Positions 16,501-23,807 are shown, counted from the stretch's first letter. The stretch is 27,850 nucleotides of DNA from Acidocella sp. (GCA_028687415.1 JAQUAC010000002.1:1-27850), one strand, 5' to 3'. A program made the numbers and translations. The notes: generated by a model not told the origin, from the letters alone.

Positions 16501-17937
16501 ATGTCTCCGAATACCATAATACACACCGCGGTGGACGTGGCCGCCGTGGAAGCCCTGTTGGTGAGGCAAAAGGCCGATTGGCGCGCGCAAGGTGGACTTG
16601 ATTATGCCCGCCGCCGCGCCTTACTGCGTGGGCTGGATGACGCACTGGCCCGGCGGCAGGATGAGCTGACGGCCGCGATGTCACAGGATTTCGGCAACAG
16701 GCACCTGCGCGAGAGCGAGATCTATGAGCTTTACCCCCTGCGGGCCGAGTTGCGTTACGTATTGCGGCATCTCAAGGGCTGGATGCGCCCGCGCCGCGCG
16801 CATGTGCGCTGGCCGTTTCTGCCCAGCAGCGGCTGGGTAGTGCCCCAGCCGCGGGGCGTGGTCGGCGTTATCGGAGCCTGGAACTATCCGCTGCTGCTTA
16901 CCGTATTGCCGATCATCTCGGCCATTGCCGCGGGCAACAGGGTCATCGTCAAGGCGCCGCGCCTGGCCCCCCACAGCATGGCGCTGCTGGCGGAGATTTT
17001 CGCGGCGCTGGCACCATCCGAAATCCTTGCCCTGGTGCAGCCGTCGCCGGCTGTGGATGCGGCGTTTCCAGGCCTACCCTTCAATCATCTGGTGTTCTCC
17101 GGCTCCACCCGCACAGGGCGCAGCGTGGCGCGGATGGCCGCCCGGAATCTGACCCCGGTTACGCTCTCGCTCAGCGGTAAAAGCCCGGCCATCGTCGCGC
17201 CCGGTTATGATCCGGCGGCGGCGGCCCGCGCCATTGTCGCGGGCAAGCTGGTGAATGCCGGGCAGACCTGCATTGCGCCGGATTATTGCCTGGTGCCGGC
17301 GGTCAGTCTGGAGGCCTTTGTGGCGGCGGCGAAGGCGGCGGTGCACAATCTCTACCCGCAAGGGCTGCATGACCCCGGCTATACCCATGTGCCCGAACCT
17401 TCCTTGCGCACGAGGTTAGATGAGTTGGTGGCCGACGCCGAGGCCAAGGGCGCACAAAGCTGGTGGAGTGGACCAGCGCCGGAGGCTGGTTTCGGCGCGG
17501 CCCCTTTTCCGCCGGTACTGTTATGGGATGTGCATCCCGGCATGGCCTGCATGGAGGATGAGATTTTCGGCCCCGTCCTGCCGATCGTCGCTTACGAGCA
17601 TTTGGCCGAGGCGGCGGATTTTGTGCGTGATCGTCCGGCGCCGCTGGCGCTGTATTGGTTTGATATTGACCAGCCCCGTGCCCGCCGTGAAACGGCGAAA
17701 ATCCCAGCCGGAGGTGTCGGCATCAATGCTGTGTTGGTCCATGCGGCGCAGCCGGAGCTGCCCTTTGGCGGTATCGGCGAAAGCGGCATAGGCCAGTATC
17801 GCGGCCGGTACGGGTTCCAGCGCCTCTCCCATATGCAGGGTGTATACCGGAATGCCTCCCGGGCAACAGGCTGGGTGCAGCCCCCATATGGCGGGTTTGC
17901 ACGCAGGCTCATGGCGTTGCTCTTGCGGTGGGGGTAA
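16501..17937 (+). CDS. Aldehyde dehydrogenase family protein (class 3 / coniferyl-aldehyde type) lacking the general-base Glu
   Basis: 478 residues, the compact class-3 ALDH length. Conserved features: GVVGVIGAWNYPLLLTVLPI with the active-site Asn, the NAD-binding FSGSTRTGRSVARMAA, catalytic Cys257 in NAGQTCIAPDYCLVP, EDEIFGPVLPIV with the cofactor-contacting Glu, and the C-terminal PFGGIGESGIGQYRGRYGF. Such enzymes oxidise aromatic or aliphatic aldehydes to acids with NAD(P)+. The usual TLELGGKSP motif reads TLSLSGKSP here, so Ser223 replaces the general-base Glu at exactly the normal 34-residue distance from the Cys. Start ATG 16501 has AAGAGA just upstream; a TTG at 16483 is less likely. 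It is followed ten bases later by the GMC gene. Family is certain; full dehydrogenase activity is not. Confidence 0.92.
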   Translation: MSPNTIIHTAVDVAAVEALLVRQKADWRAQGGLDYARRRALLRGLDDALARRQDELTAAMSQDFGNRHLRESEIYELYPLRAELRYVLRHLKGWMRPRRAHVRWPFLPSSGWVVPQPRGVVGVIGAWNYPLLLTVLPIISAIAAGNRVIVKAPRLAPHSMALLAEIFAALAPSEILALVQPSPAVDAAFPGLPFNHLVFSGSTRTGRSVARMAARNLTPVTLSLSGKSPAIVAPGYDPAAAARAIVAGKLVNAGQTCIAPDYCLVPAVSLEAFVAAAKAAVHNLYPQGLHDPGYTHVPEPSLRTRLDELVADAEAKGAQSWWSGPAPEAGFGAAPFPPVLLWDVHPGMACMEDEIFGPVLPIVAYEHLAEAADFVRDRPAPLALYWFDIDQPRARRETAKIPAGGVGINAVLVHAAQPELPFGGIGESGIGQYRGRYGFQRLSHMQGVYRNASRATGWVQPPYGGFARRLMALLLRWG

Positions 17938-17947
17938 GGGCGAACCT

Positions 17948-19213
17948 ATGCACGACACGACTACGCGGAGTGACGATGTGCTCATCGTTGGCAGCGGCCC
18001 GGCGGGTGCCATGGCGGCGCGGGAGCTGGCGCGGGCCGGGCTGAAGGTCCGGGTGCTGGAACAAGGTTTTGCGGCGCCGGTGGCGGTCCCCAGCTTGTGG
18101 CGGCTGTGGCGCCGGCGCGAGATGCTGTACATCGCGCCCGGTGTGGCCTTGCTGCGCGGCATGCGGGTGGGGGGCGGTTCCTCTGCCTTTTTTCATACGG
18201 CGATCGCGCCGCCGCTGGGGATGTTCGCGCGCCACGGCGTTGATCTGGAGCCGCATGTGCAGGCCGTGCTGACAGAGGTGCCACACGCACCGTTGGCACC
18301 AGCCCTGATGGGCGCTGGCGCTGCCGCGTTGTATAAGGCCGGCGTTCAACTTGGTCTGCCCTGGGCGCCGTTGCCGAAGATGATCGACCAAACCCGGTGC
18401 CAAGGGAGCACCTGCTCGCCCGAGGCGTTCTGGTCGGCGGCGGATCTGTTGGCCGAGGCGCAGGCCCACGGAGCGGCGCTGGAAACCGGCGTGGCAGTGC
18501 GGCGTGTGCGGTTGGAAACAGGCCGCGCCACGGGCGTGGAAACGGCAGATGGGCGGATACTGGCCGCTGGGCGGGTGGTTCTTACGGCGGGGGGGATTGG
18601 CACGCCCGCGATCCTGCGGCGCAGCGGCGTCGCCAATGCAGGTAACGGGTTCTTTTGCGACCCGCTGCGGATCGTCATGGCCCGCGCGCCTTATTCGCCC
18701 GAAGCGACACCGGCCTTGCCGATGACGGCGGGATTCATTGACGCCGCCGCCGGTTACATGCTGTCCGACATCACCGTGCCCGATTCCCTGTACCGCACCT
18801 TCGCCCTGGGGGCGGGACGGCTGGACATGCTCACCCAGCCCCGCCGCGCCATGATGGTGATGGTGAAAATCCGCGACGATATCCTTGGCGAGGTCCGCGG
18901 CAATGGCACCGCTTGGCGCCATTTCTCCGCCGCCGACAAAGCCCGGATGCGAAGCGGCGTGGTGCTGGCCCGTGAGTTGCTGCGGGCCGCAGGTGGCGGA
19001 TTGCCGTTTCTCTCCCCCTGGGTGGCGGCGCATCCAGGCGGCAGCGTCAGGCTGGGAGCTGTGCTAGATGCGCGCCTCGCCTGCCATGCGGTGCCCAACC
19101 TGCATGTGTGCGATGCCGCCGCGTTGCCCGAGGCCTGGGGATTGCCGCCCACCATCACGATTCTCGCCCTCGCCCGCTACCTGTCGCAAGTCATTCTGGA
19201 GCAAACGTCGTGA
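17948..19213 (+). CDS. GMC-type FAD-dependent oxidoreductase, short form
   Basis: 421 residues. The FAD-binding Rossmann motif VLIVGSGPAGAMAARELARA (residues 11-30) opens the protein. GMRVGGGSSAFFHTA corresponds to the GMC signature loop, VVLTAGGIGTPAILRRSGV is the second GMC motif, and the C-terminus has AAHPGGSVRLGAVLDARL, PNLHVCDAAALPEAWG and PPTITILALA. GMC enzymes oxidise alcohols or sugars at FAD. The catalytic His of the HPGG motif is present, while the second catalytic position, normally Asn or His before PT, is Pro. It is about 100 residues shorter than typical choline-dehydrogenase-like members, implying a reduced substrate cap. No signal peptide. ATG 17948 follows GTAAGGG; earlier in-frame starts lie inside the ALDH gene. 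Its TGA overlaps the next gene's GTG. Confidence 0.87.
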   Translation: MHDTTTRSDDVLIVGSGPAGAMAARELARAGLKVRVLEQGFAAPVAVPSLWRLWRRREMLYIAPGVALLRGMRVGGGSSAFFHTAIAPPLGMFARHGVDLEPHVQAVLTEVPHAPLAPALMGAGAAALYKAGVQLGLPWAPLPKMIDQTRCQGSTCSPEAFWSAADLLAEAQAHGAALETGVAVRRVRLETGRATGVETADGRILAAGRVVLTAGGIGTPAILRRSGVANAGNGFFCDPLRIVMARAPYSPEATPALPMTAGFIDAAAGYMLSDITVPDSLYRTFALGAGRLDMLTQPRRAMMVMVKIRDDILGEVRGNGTAWRHFSAADKARMRSGVVLARELLRAAGGGLPFLSPWVAAHPGGSVRLGAVLDARLACHAVPNLHVCDAAALPEAWGLPPTITILALARYLSQVILEQTS

Positions 19214-19674
19214 GCCTGATGTCGCTACTACTGTCCCTGCATCTCATTGCCGCGATCACCTGGATCGGCGGGATCTTCGTCATAGACTTGTTCCTCGTGC
19301 CCGTGCTGCGGCGGCATCTCGCCGATCCGGCGGCGCGGCTCACGATCATCTACAGGCTGTTTCGCGGCTTCTTCGCCTGGGTCTGGCTGGCGGGTACAAT
19401 GCTGCTGGTTAGCGGCTATTTGGTGGTATTTCGTTTTGGCGGGTTCGCGGCGCTCAGCGCTACCATGTGGGTGATGGTGGCGGGCGGCACCTTTATGGTG
19501 CTGCTGGCGCTGTATGTGTTCTTCTTCCCGTTCTTGGCGCTGCGCAGGGCGGTCCATGATGCCGACTGGGCGCGAGCGGCGAAGGCTGCGGGACGGATAC
19601 GCTGGCTGTCCAGCATCAATCTGGCGCTGGCGGTTCCAGTTGTTCTCGCGGGTGTGAAGGCGTTCCACGGCTGA
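19210..19674 (+). CDS. CopD-like four-helix integral membrane protein
   Basis: About 154 residues from GTG 19210, which overlaps the GMC stop (GTGA); ATG 19219 is the alternative. Four hydrophobic segments: SLLLSLHLIAAITWIGGIFV, then one around FAWVWLAGTMLLVSGYLVVF, then MWVMVAGGTFMVLLALYVFF, and a last one near the end (INLALAVPVVLAGVKAF). The first helix with its LHLIAAITWIGGIF pattern (His and Trp-x-Gly-Gly) is typical of the CopD/DUF2269-like superfamily, whose members often carry haem- or metal-linked histidines. Translational coupling to the GMC oxidoreductase suggests that it anchors or accepts electrons from that enzyme; this is inference. Confidence 0.75.
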   Translation: MSLMSLLLSLHLIAAITWIGGIFVIDLFLVPVLRRHLADPAARLTIIYRLFRGFFAWVWLAGTMLLVSGYLVVFRFGGFAALSATMWVMVAGGTFMVLLALYVFFFPFLALRRAVHDADWARAAKAAGRIRWLSSINLALAVPVVLAGVKAFHG

Positions 19675-19841
19675 TAGCGGCCCTGCAATGGCGGGAGCAT
19701 CCATAAATATTCATTTGTGTGAATATACGGATGACCAAGTATGAGTGTGGGGCAGGAAAATGGTATGGCAACAAACCGATGACCTCTGGCCGGATCATGG
19801 AATGGATACGCAATTTTTATCCTAACGAGGAGAAAATCGAG
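19675..19841 (+). promoter_or_regulatory. ArsR/SmtB-like palindrome upstream of the DUF2892 gene
   Basis: ATATTCA (19707-19713) and TGAATAT (19720-19726) form a perfect seven-base inverted repeat around six bases, in an AT-rich patch about 115 bases before the DUF2892 start. ATTC/GAAT half-sites of this kind are typical operators of ArsR-family repressors such as BigR. No such regulator is encoded in this window. A weak in-frame leader reading from ATG 19719 is not favoured as the start. Confidence 0.35.
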
Positions 19842-20042
19842 ATGACCATTGATAAAGCCGTTCTGTCCTTCGCCGGTTTCATGGTGTTGCTCAGTTTGGT
19901 GCTGACCTTGGCATTCTCCGAATGGTGGCTGCTGCTCACCGCCTTTGTCGGGGTGAACTTGCTGCAAACTGGCTTCACCGGCTTCTGCCCAGCGGCAAAG
20001 ATATTCAAGAAGCTCGGGGTGAAGCCCGGCCCCGCCTTCTAG
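19842..20042 (+). CDS. DUF2892 family small membrane protein
   Basis: 66 residues with two hydrophobic segments (SFAGFMVLLSLVLTLAF and WWLLLTAFVGVNLLQTGFTG) followed by FCPAAKIFKKLGVK. The TGFTGFCPAAKI ending is the hallmark of the YgaP-type transmembrane DUF2892 domain, which in some bacteria is joined to a rhodanese and is often found in sulfur-stress operons. GAGGAG about ten bases before ATG 19842 decides the start. The frame is open 41 codons further upstream without a ribosome site. It stands alone behind a palindromic candidate operator. Function unknown beyond the inner-membrane location. Confidence 0.85.
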   Translation: MTIDKAVLSFAGFMVLLSLVLTLAFSEWWLLLTAFVGVNLLQTGFTGFCPAAKIFKKLGVKPGPAF

Positions 20043-20053
20043 GGGGCGCCGGA

Positions 20054-20205
20054 GAAGGTGACCAGCCACCGGCCATCCTCGCCGCAATTGGCGAGGGAGC
20101 CGAGTTCAAGAACGGCCACCATCTTGCCGCATGGCTTGGTTTGGTGCCTCGTCGGCATTCCAGAGGCGATCGCCGCGTAATGCCTCGTGGCCGCGACCGA
20201 TCATC
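20054..20205 (+). pseudogene. IS110-family transposase remnant, C-terminal piece
   Basis: In the plus frame starting near 20063 the peptide ILAAIGEGAEFKNGHHLAAW, continuing LGLVPRRHSRGD, is the conserved block of the IS116/IS110/IS902 transposase C-terminal domain (consensus like FKNGRQLAAWLGLVPRQHSSG). It degenerates at once after that and stops by 20215; the DEDD catalytic N-terminal domain and element ends are missing. It directly follows the DUF2892 gene, whose frame stops at 20042. Confidence 0.75.
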
Positions 20206-20394
20206 TCACTGGTGATCCGCGAGACGATCAAAACTCCGCCCGGCCCGCCGTACGCCTGATGCCCTTCCGATAAAATTGGGCAAGATCGAGTGCCGCTAGG
20301 CTGGGGGCGGTTGCGGGAAGGTGCTCGCTGCCCTGCACTGCTGGCGGTGTGGCGCATATAGATTTATTACTATGCAACCTTGCAGGAGTCTCAG
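20206..20394. other. Intergenic stretch upstream of the HdeD-like gene
   Basis: 190 bases of mixed composition between the transposase scrap and the HdeD-like gene. The AT-rich piece CATATAGATTTATTACTATG at 20354-20373 may be part of the promoter. Nothing else is recognisable. Confidence 0.3.
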
Positions 20395-20949
20395 ATGACG
20401 ACCTTTCTTCACGACGGCAATTTTTTCCATGGCAAACTGCGCGCGGCCTCGTCCAAGCTGTTCTGGCTCGGCTTCGTTCTGGTGCTGCTGGGGCTCGCCG
20501 CCCTTGCTTTCCCTATCTTCAGCACCCTGGCGGCAACTATCCTTGTCGGCTGGGCGCTGCTGATTTCCGGTGTGGCGGTTTTCGTTAGCTCCTTCTGGAT
20601 CCATGGTACCGGCCCGTTCTTCGGGGCCAATTTGTTCGGCCTGCTCTCCACCGGCGCTGGCGTGTTCCTGCTGTTTAACCCGCTTGCCGGCGCCGTCGCG
20701 CTGACCCTCGTCCTGGGCATCATGTTCATGTTTCAGGGCGCGGCGGAGGTGATGTTCGCCATGGAAATGCGCCCTGCCTCAGGCTGGGTGGGCATGCTCA
20801 TCTCCGGGCTGGCCAGCATCGTGCTGGCGATCATTATTGCCTCCGGTTGGCCCGGCATCTCGCTCATCGCACTGGGCCTGCTCGTTGGCATCAACTTCCT
20901 CACCTCTGGGTTTGGTTACATCTTCATCTCTCGCTCCCTTAAAGAGTAA
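20395..20949 (+). CDS. HdeD-family membrane protein (DUF308)
   Basis: 184 residues with six predicted membrane helices in three repeated pairs (for example LFWLGFVLVLLGLAALAFPI, ATILVGWALLISGVAVFVSS, ALTLVLGIMFMFQGAAEVMF and ISLIALGLLVGINFLTSGFG). This repeated layout and the G-W-A-L-L-I-S-G pattern identify the HdeD/DUF308 family; E. coli HdeD contributes to acid resistance at high cell density. GCAGGAG seven bases before ATG 20395 decides the start over an in-frame ATG at 20380. It is a single gene; role in acid stress is inferred from the family only. Confidence 0.85.
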   Translation: MTTFLHDGNFFHGKLRAASSKLFWLGFVLVLLGLAALAFPIFSTLAATILVGWALLISGVAVFVSSFWIHGTGPFFGANLFGLLSTGAGVFLLFNPLAGAVALTLVLGIMFMFQGAAEVMFAMEMRPASGWVGMLISGLASIVLAIIIASGWPGISLIALGLLVGINFLTSGFGYIFISRSLKE

Positions 20950-21300
20950 AGCCGCTACCGGCCCGATTACGTGCCGCCCGTCTGGCGGCGGTTCTTCGGG
21001 CCGCGGATCGGCGTGACTTTGTTATTGAGCAGGCCAAAGTCATAGGCAGGGAACTGAATATGGGCCTCATGGGCCACCGGGCCATTTATGATGGCCCGGT
21101 GGCCCAAGTGACCTTCAAGTCTCGCCGCTGATCTGGGGCTGGAGCTTCCACGTCCGCCACCCTGAAGGGTTTTACGACGTGGGCGTGTTGCTGGGATAGC
21201 TGCTTCACCTGAACGGATATGCTGGCGCTTGAATGCGCGGGATCTATCGCTCTGGGTGGGCGAGGGGCGTTTTATGGGGGAACGCGCTGCACCCCGGCGG
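20950..21300. other. Intergenic stretch with a long hairpin
   Basis: 351 bases between the HdeD-like gene and the end of the Lrp gene. The only clear feature is the hairpin at 21070-21106, listed separately. Weak coding-like pieces in several frames (for instance LIWGWSFHVRHPEGFYDVGV at about 21131) match nothing I know. Confidence 0.35.
21070..21106. repeat. Perfect 16-bp stem hairpin
   Basis: GGGCCACCGGGCCAT (21071-21085) is followed by a five-base loop TTATG and its exact reverse complement ATGGCCCGGTGGCCC (21091-21105), with one more T-A pair outside. No T-tract follows on either side. It might terminate the hdeD-like and lrp transcripts that meet here, or be a mobile palindromic repeat unit. 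Confidence 0.8.
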
Positions 21301-21759
21301 CTAGAGTGGCAGCATTGTCGTGCGCTTTACCGTGCGCAGCGTCATGGTGGATTGCACACGGCGGATGCCGGGCAGGCGGGTCAGTACCTCTGAGTGCAGG
21401 CGCTCCAGGTCCTGGGAGTCGTTATAGACGACGCGCAGCAGGTAATCCGCTTGCCCCGCCAGCAGATAGCATTCCTGCACCTGCTGGATGAGCTGAATGC
21501 GCGCCTCGAAGGCGTCCAGCTGTTTGCGGTCCTGGCCGTCCAACGTGATGAACACATAGGCCGTGCCGGGAAAGCCGGCGGCCTTTTGGTCCAGCACCAG
21601 ATGCGTGCCGGAGACGAGATCCCCCGCCATGAGCAGATGCAGCCGCCGCAGGCAGGCCGAGGGGGAAAGGTTCACCCTGGCCGCCAGATCGGCGTTGGAA
21701 AGCCGTCCGTCTTTCTGCAGGGCGTTGAGGATTTTGGTGTCGGTGTCATCGAGCTTCAT
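21301..21759 (-). CDS. Lrp/AsnC-family transcriptional regulator
   Basis: 152 residues, the standard family length. The N-terminal helix-turn-helix (1-60) includes LDDTDTKILNALQKDGRLSN and ADLAARVNLSPSACLRRLHL; the C-terminal RAM effector domain (about 65-150) includes ECYLLAGQADYLLRVVYNDS, the amino-acid pocket and oligomer interface. It is divergent from alanine dehydrogenase across 158 bases, the arrangement seen for AldR-type regulators that sense alanine or other amino acids and control ald. Target assignment is inferred from this position. Confidence 0.92.
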   Translation of the reverse strand: MKLDDTDTKILNALQKDGRLSNADLAARVNLSPSACLRRLHLLMAGDLVSGTHLVLDQKAAGFPGTAYVFITLDGQDRKQLDAFEARIQLIQQVQECYLLAGQADYLLRVVYNDSQDLERLHSEVLTRLPGIRRVQSTMTLRTVKRTTMLPL

Positions 21760-21917
21760 GTGCGCACTAAAATTCTAATAAATTAACAAAGATTCGCATA
21801 GTTCACCATAAATACCGCCAATTCAACCTGTAATTCGTGAATAATATGCGCAAACTTCGACTAATCATCGAATATTCTGCGGTGTGTCCGCGGTTGAGCC
21901 AAGAGGGAATGAAAATA
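21760..21917. promoter_or_regulatory. Divergent lrp / ald control region
   Basis: 158 AT-rich bases between divergent genes. Several ATTC/GAAT-type half sites recur (ATTCGTGAAT at 21833-21842 and GAATATTC at 21870-21877), which could be sites for the Lrp-type regulator. The assignment is by position; no promoter boxes can be fixed. AAGAGGGA at 21901-21908 is the ribosome site for ald. Confidence 0.5.
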
Positions 21918-23036
21918 ATGCGTATCGGCGTACCCAAGGAGATCAAGGATCGTGAAGACCGCGTCGGCATGGTGCCTGGCGCCGTGCAGGAGCTGGTGAG
22001 CAAGGGCCATGAGGTGATCGTGGAGCATGACGCTGGCAAGAATATCGGCTTCTCTGATGCCGATTACGCCGCCGCCGGCGCCAAGATCGGCGCTGATGCC
22101 GATGCCGTATGGGCAGCCGCAGAGATGATCGTGAAGGTGAAGGAGCCGCTGGCCGTGGAGCGCAAGAAGCTGCGCGCCGACCAGCTGCTGTTCACCTATC
22201 TGCATCTGGCGCCGGACCTGGCGCAGACGCAGGACCTCGTCGCCTCCGGCGCCACCTGCATTGCCTATGAGACCGTGACCAGCCCGACCGGCGCGCTGCC
22301 GCTGCTGATGCCGATGTCCGAGGTTGCGGGCCGCATGTCCGTGCAGGTGGGCGCGCATTATCTGGAGAACGCGCAAGGCGGTCCCGGTATGCTGCTGGGC
22401 GGCGTGGCGGGTGTGATACCGGCCAATGTCGTGATTCTGGGCGGTGGCGTTTCCGGCACCAACGCCACGCTGATGGCCGCTGGGCTGGGCGCGGACGTAA
22501 CCGTGGTCGACCGCTCGCCGGACGTGCTGCGCCGGATCATCGCCACCTTCGGCACTCGCGTGAAGACCGCCTATTCCACGCGGGACGCCGTGGCCAAGCT
22601 GGTGGCGCAGGCTGATCTGGTTATCGGCACTGTGCTGATTCCCGGCGCAGCGGCACCCAAGCTCGTCACCCGCGAGATGCTGAAGACCATGCGCCCCGGC
22701 TCGGTGATCGTGGACGTGGCTATCGACCAGGGCGGCTGCACGGAGACCTCCAAGGCCACCACCCATACCAACCCGGTTTATGTGGTGGACGGCGTGACGC
22801 ATTACTGCGTGGCCAACATGCCGGGCGGTGTGGCCCGCACCTCCACCTTCGCGCTTAACAACGCCACGCTGCCCTATATCATCGCGCTGGCGGATAAGGG
22901 CTGGAGGCAGGCTTTGGCTGACGACAAGTACCTGCGCGATGGCCTGAACGTGCAGGGCGGTGCTGTGACTCACCCCGCTGTGGCGGCGGCTCTGGGCTTG
23001 GCGCTGCGCCCGGTGGGGACCGCGCTGGCGGCGTAA
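21918..23036 (+). CDS. ald: Alanine dehydrogenase
   Basis: 372 residues, matching the family (about 371). It interconverts L-alanine and pyruvate plus ammonia with NAD. Visible motifs: N-terminal MRIGVPKEIKDREDRVGMVP with substrate-binding Arg15, Lys75-region IVKVKEPLAVE, His96 in LFTYLHLAPD, the NAD-binding VVILGGGVSGTNATLMAAGL, DVAIDQGGCTET, and GVTHYCVANMPGGVARTSTF. ATG 21918 is chosen because AAGAGGGA lies about ten bases upstream and the protein then starts at the canonical MRIGVPKE; ATGs at 21909 and 21837 are too close to the ribosome site or too far upstream. Divergent from an Lrp/AsnC regulator and closed by a hairpin terminator. Confidence 0.97.
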   Translation: MRIGVPKEIKDREDRVGMVPGAVQELVSKGHEVIVEHDAGKNIGFSDADYAAAGAKIGADADAVWAAAEMIVKVKEPLAVERKKLRADQLLFTYLHLAPDLAQTQDLVASGATCIAYETVTSPTGALPLLMPMSEVAGRMSVQVGAHYLENAQGGPGMLLGGVAGVIPANVVILGGGVSGTNATLMAAGLGADVTVVDRSPDVLRRIIATFGTRVKTAYSTRDAVAKLVAQADLVIGTVLIPGAAAPKLVTREMLKTMRPGSVIVDVAIDQGGCTETSKATTHTNPVYVVDGVTHYCVANMPGGVARTSTFALNNATLPYIIALADKGWRQALADDKYLRDGLNVQGGAVTHPAVAAALGLALRPVGTALAA

Positions 23037-23044
23037 GCTTCGCG

Positions 23045-23096
23045 GCAGCAAAGGCAACGGGGAGGGCGCAGCGACGCGGTCTCCCCGTTTTGCTGC
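23045..23096 (+). terminator. Terminator after ald
   Basis: AACGGGGAG (23056-23064) pairs perfectly with CTCCCCGTT (23081-23089) and is followed by TT. An outer stem, GCAGCAA (23045-23051) with TTGCTGC (23090-23096), extends the hairpin around a small bulge. It lies nine bases after the ald stop. Confidence 0.75.
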
Positions 23097-23165
23097 GCCG
23101 TCGTCCACGATTTTCAATTGGCTGGCAGTGATGCCAATATGCCGCCAAACCGGAGGCATTGAACC

Positions 23166-23807
23166 GTGAAGCAGCCAAAGACGAAAGGGCCAGCCAGACA
23201 GCCCCCAGCCGCTGCGTGGCAGGACCATACCGAGGATACGCGGATTCCCATCGAGCAGAAGATCGGCGCGGTGATCCGCCGCCAGCGCCTGGCCAACCGG
23301 CTGACCCTGAGCGACCTTGCCATAGGCGCGGAGATTTCCAGCGCCATGCTCAGCCGCATCGAGACTGGGCAGGCCACAGCCAGCCTGGAGGCGCTGGAGC
23401 GCATCTGCCACGCGCTAGGCATGAGCATGTCGAAACTGTTTCAGGATGCTGAGACGGTGAGCGGCTTCGCGCAGCTGATCAAAGAGGCCGAGCAGATGGA
23501 AGTGGTGCGCAGCGGCACCAAGCATGGCCATACCTATAAGCTGCTCTCCTATGAGCGCGGGCCGAAGAAGCTGTTCGAGCCGTTTCTCATTGAGATGGAT
23601 AAGGACAGCGTCTACCCGCGCTTCTGCCATCCCGGTGTGGAGTTCATCTACATGCTTTCCGGCCGCATGGAGTACCGCTACGGCGACACCAGCTATCTCC
23701 TGGAACCAGGCGATTCCTTTACCTTTTCAGGTGAGGTCGAGCACGGCCCGGAAACGATCTTCGATGAGAAAATCCGCTTCCTGGCCATGATCATGTACGA
23801 GCACTGA
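23166..23807 (+). CDS. XRE-family regulator with C-terminal cupin domain
   Basis: 213 residues. The helix-turn-helix (about 32-88) contains IGAVIRRQRLANRLTLSDLA, ISSAMLSRIETGQATASLEA and LERICHALGMSMSKLF. A small-molecule-binding cupin follows (about 125-212, with FCHPGVEFIYMLSGRMEYRY, LLEPGDSFTFSGEVEHGPE). This is the SutR/PuuR-like architecture that often controls amine, amino-acid or nitrogen pathways. The GTG start at 23166 has GGAGG about nine bases upstream. It converges on the glutamine-synthetase/Glx operon, and regulators of this type commonly sit next to GlxBCD clusters, so that operon is the likely target. The gap to that operon is 40 bases and has a short CGGGA/TCCCG hairpin at 23817-23831. 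Confidence 0.9.
   Translation: MKQPKTKGPARQPPAAAWQDHTEDTRIPIEQKIGAVIRRQRLANRLTLSDLAIGAEISSAMLSRIETGQATASLEALERICHALGMSMSKLFQDAETVSGFAQLIKEAEQMEVVRSGTKHGHTYKLLSYERGPKKLFEPFLIEMDKDSVYPRFCHPGVEFIYMLSGRMEYRYGDTSYLLEPGDSFTFSGEVEHGPETIFDEKIRFLAMIMYEH

Noticed and set aside
17909..19033. A 374-codon minus-strand frame opposite the GMC gene
   Set aside because: Antisense shadow with no motif; the plus-strand frame has clear FAD-binding motifs.
19719..19841. Longer N-terminus for the DUF2892 protein
   Set aside because: The 41-residue extension begins inside the palindrome, has no ribosome site and is absent from the family's usual two-helix form.
21861..23411. A 516-codon minus-strand reading frame opposite ald
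   Set aside because: It is antisense to a certain gene, has His/Arg/Gln-rich low-complexity sequence typical of high-GC shadow frames, and no recognisable domain or ribosome site.
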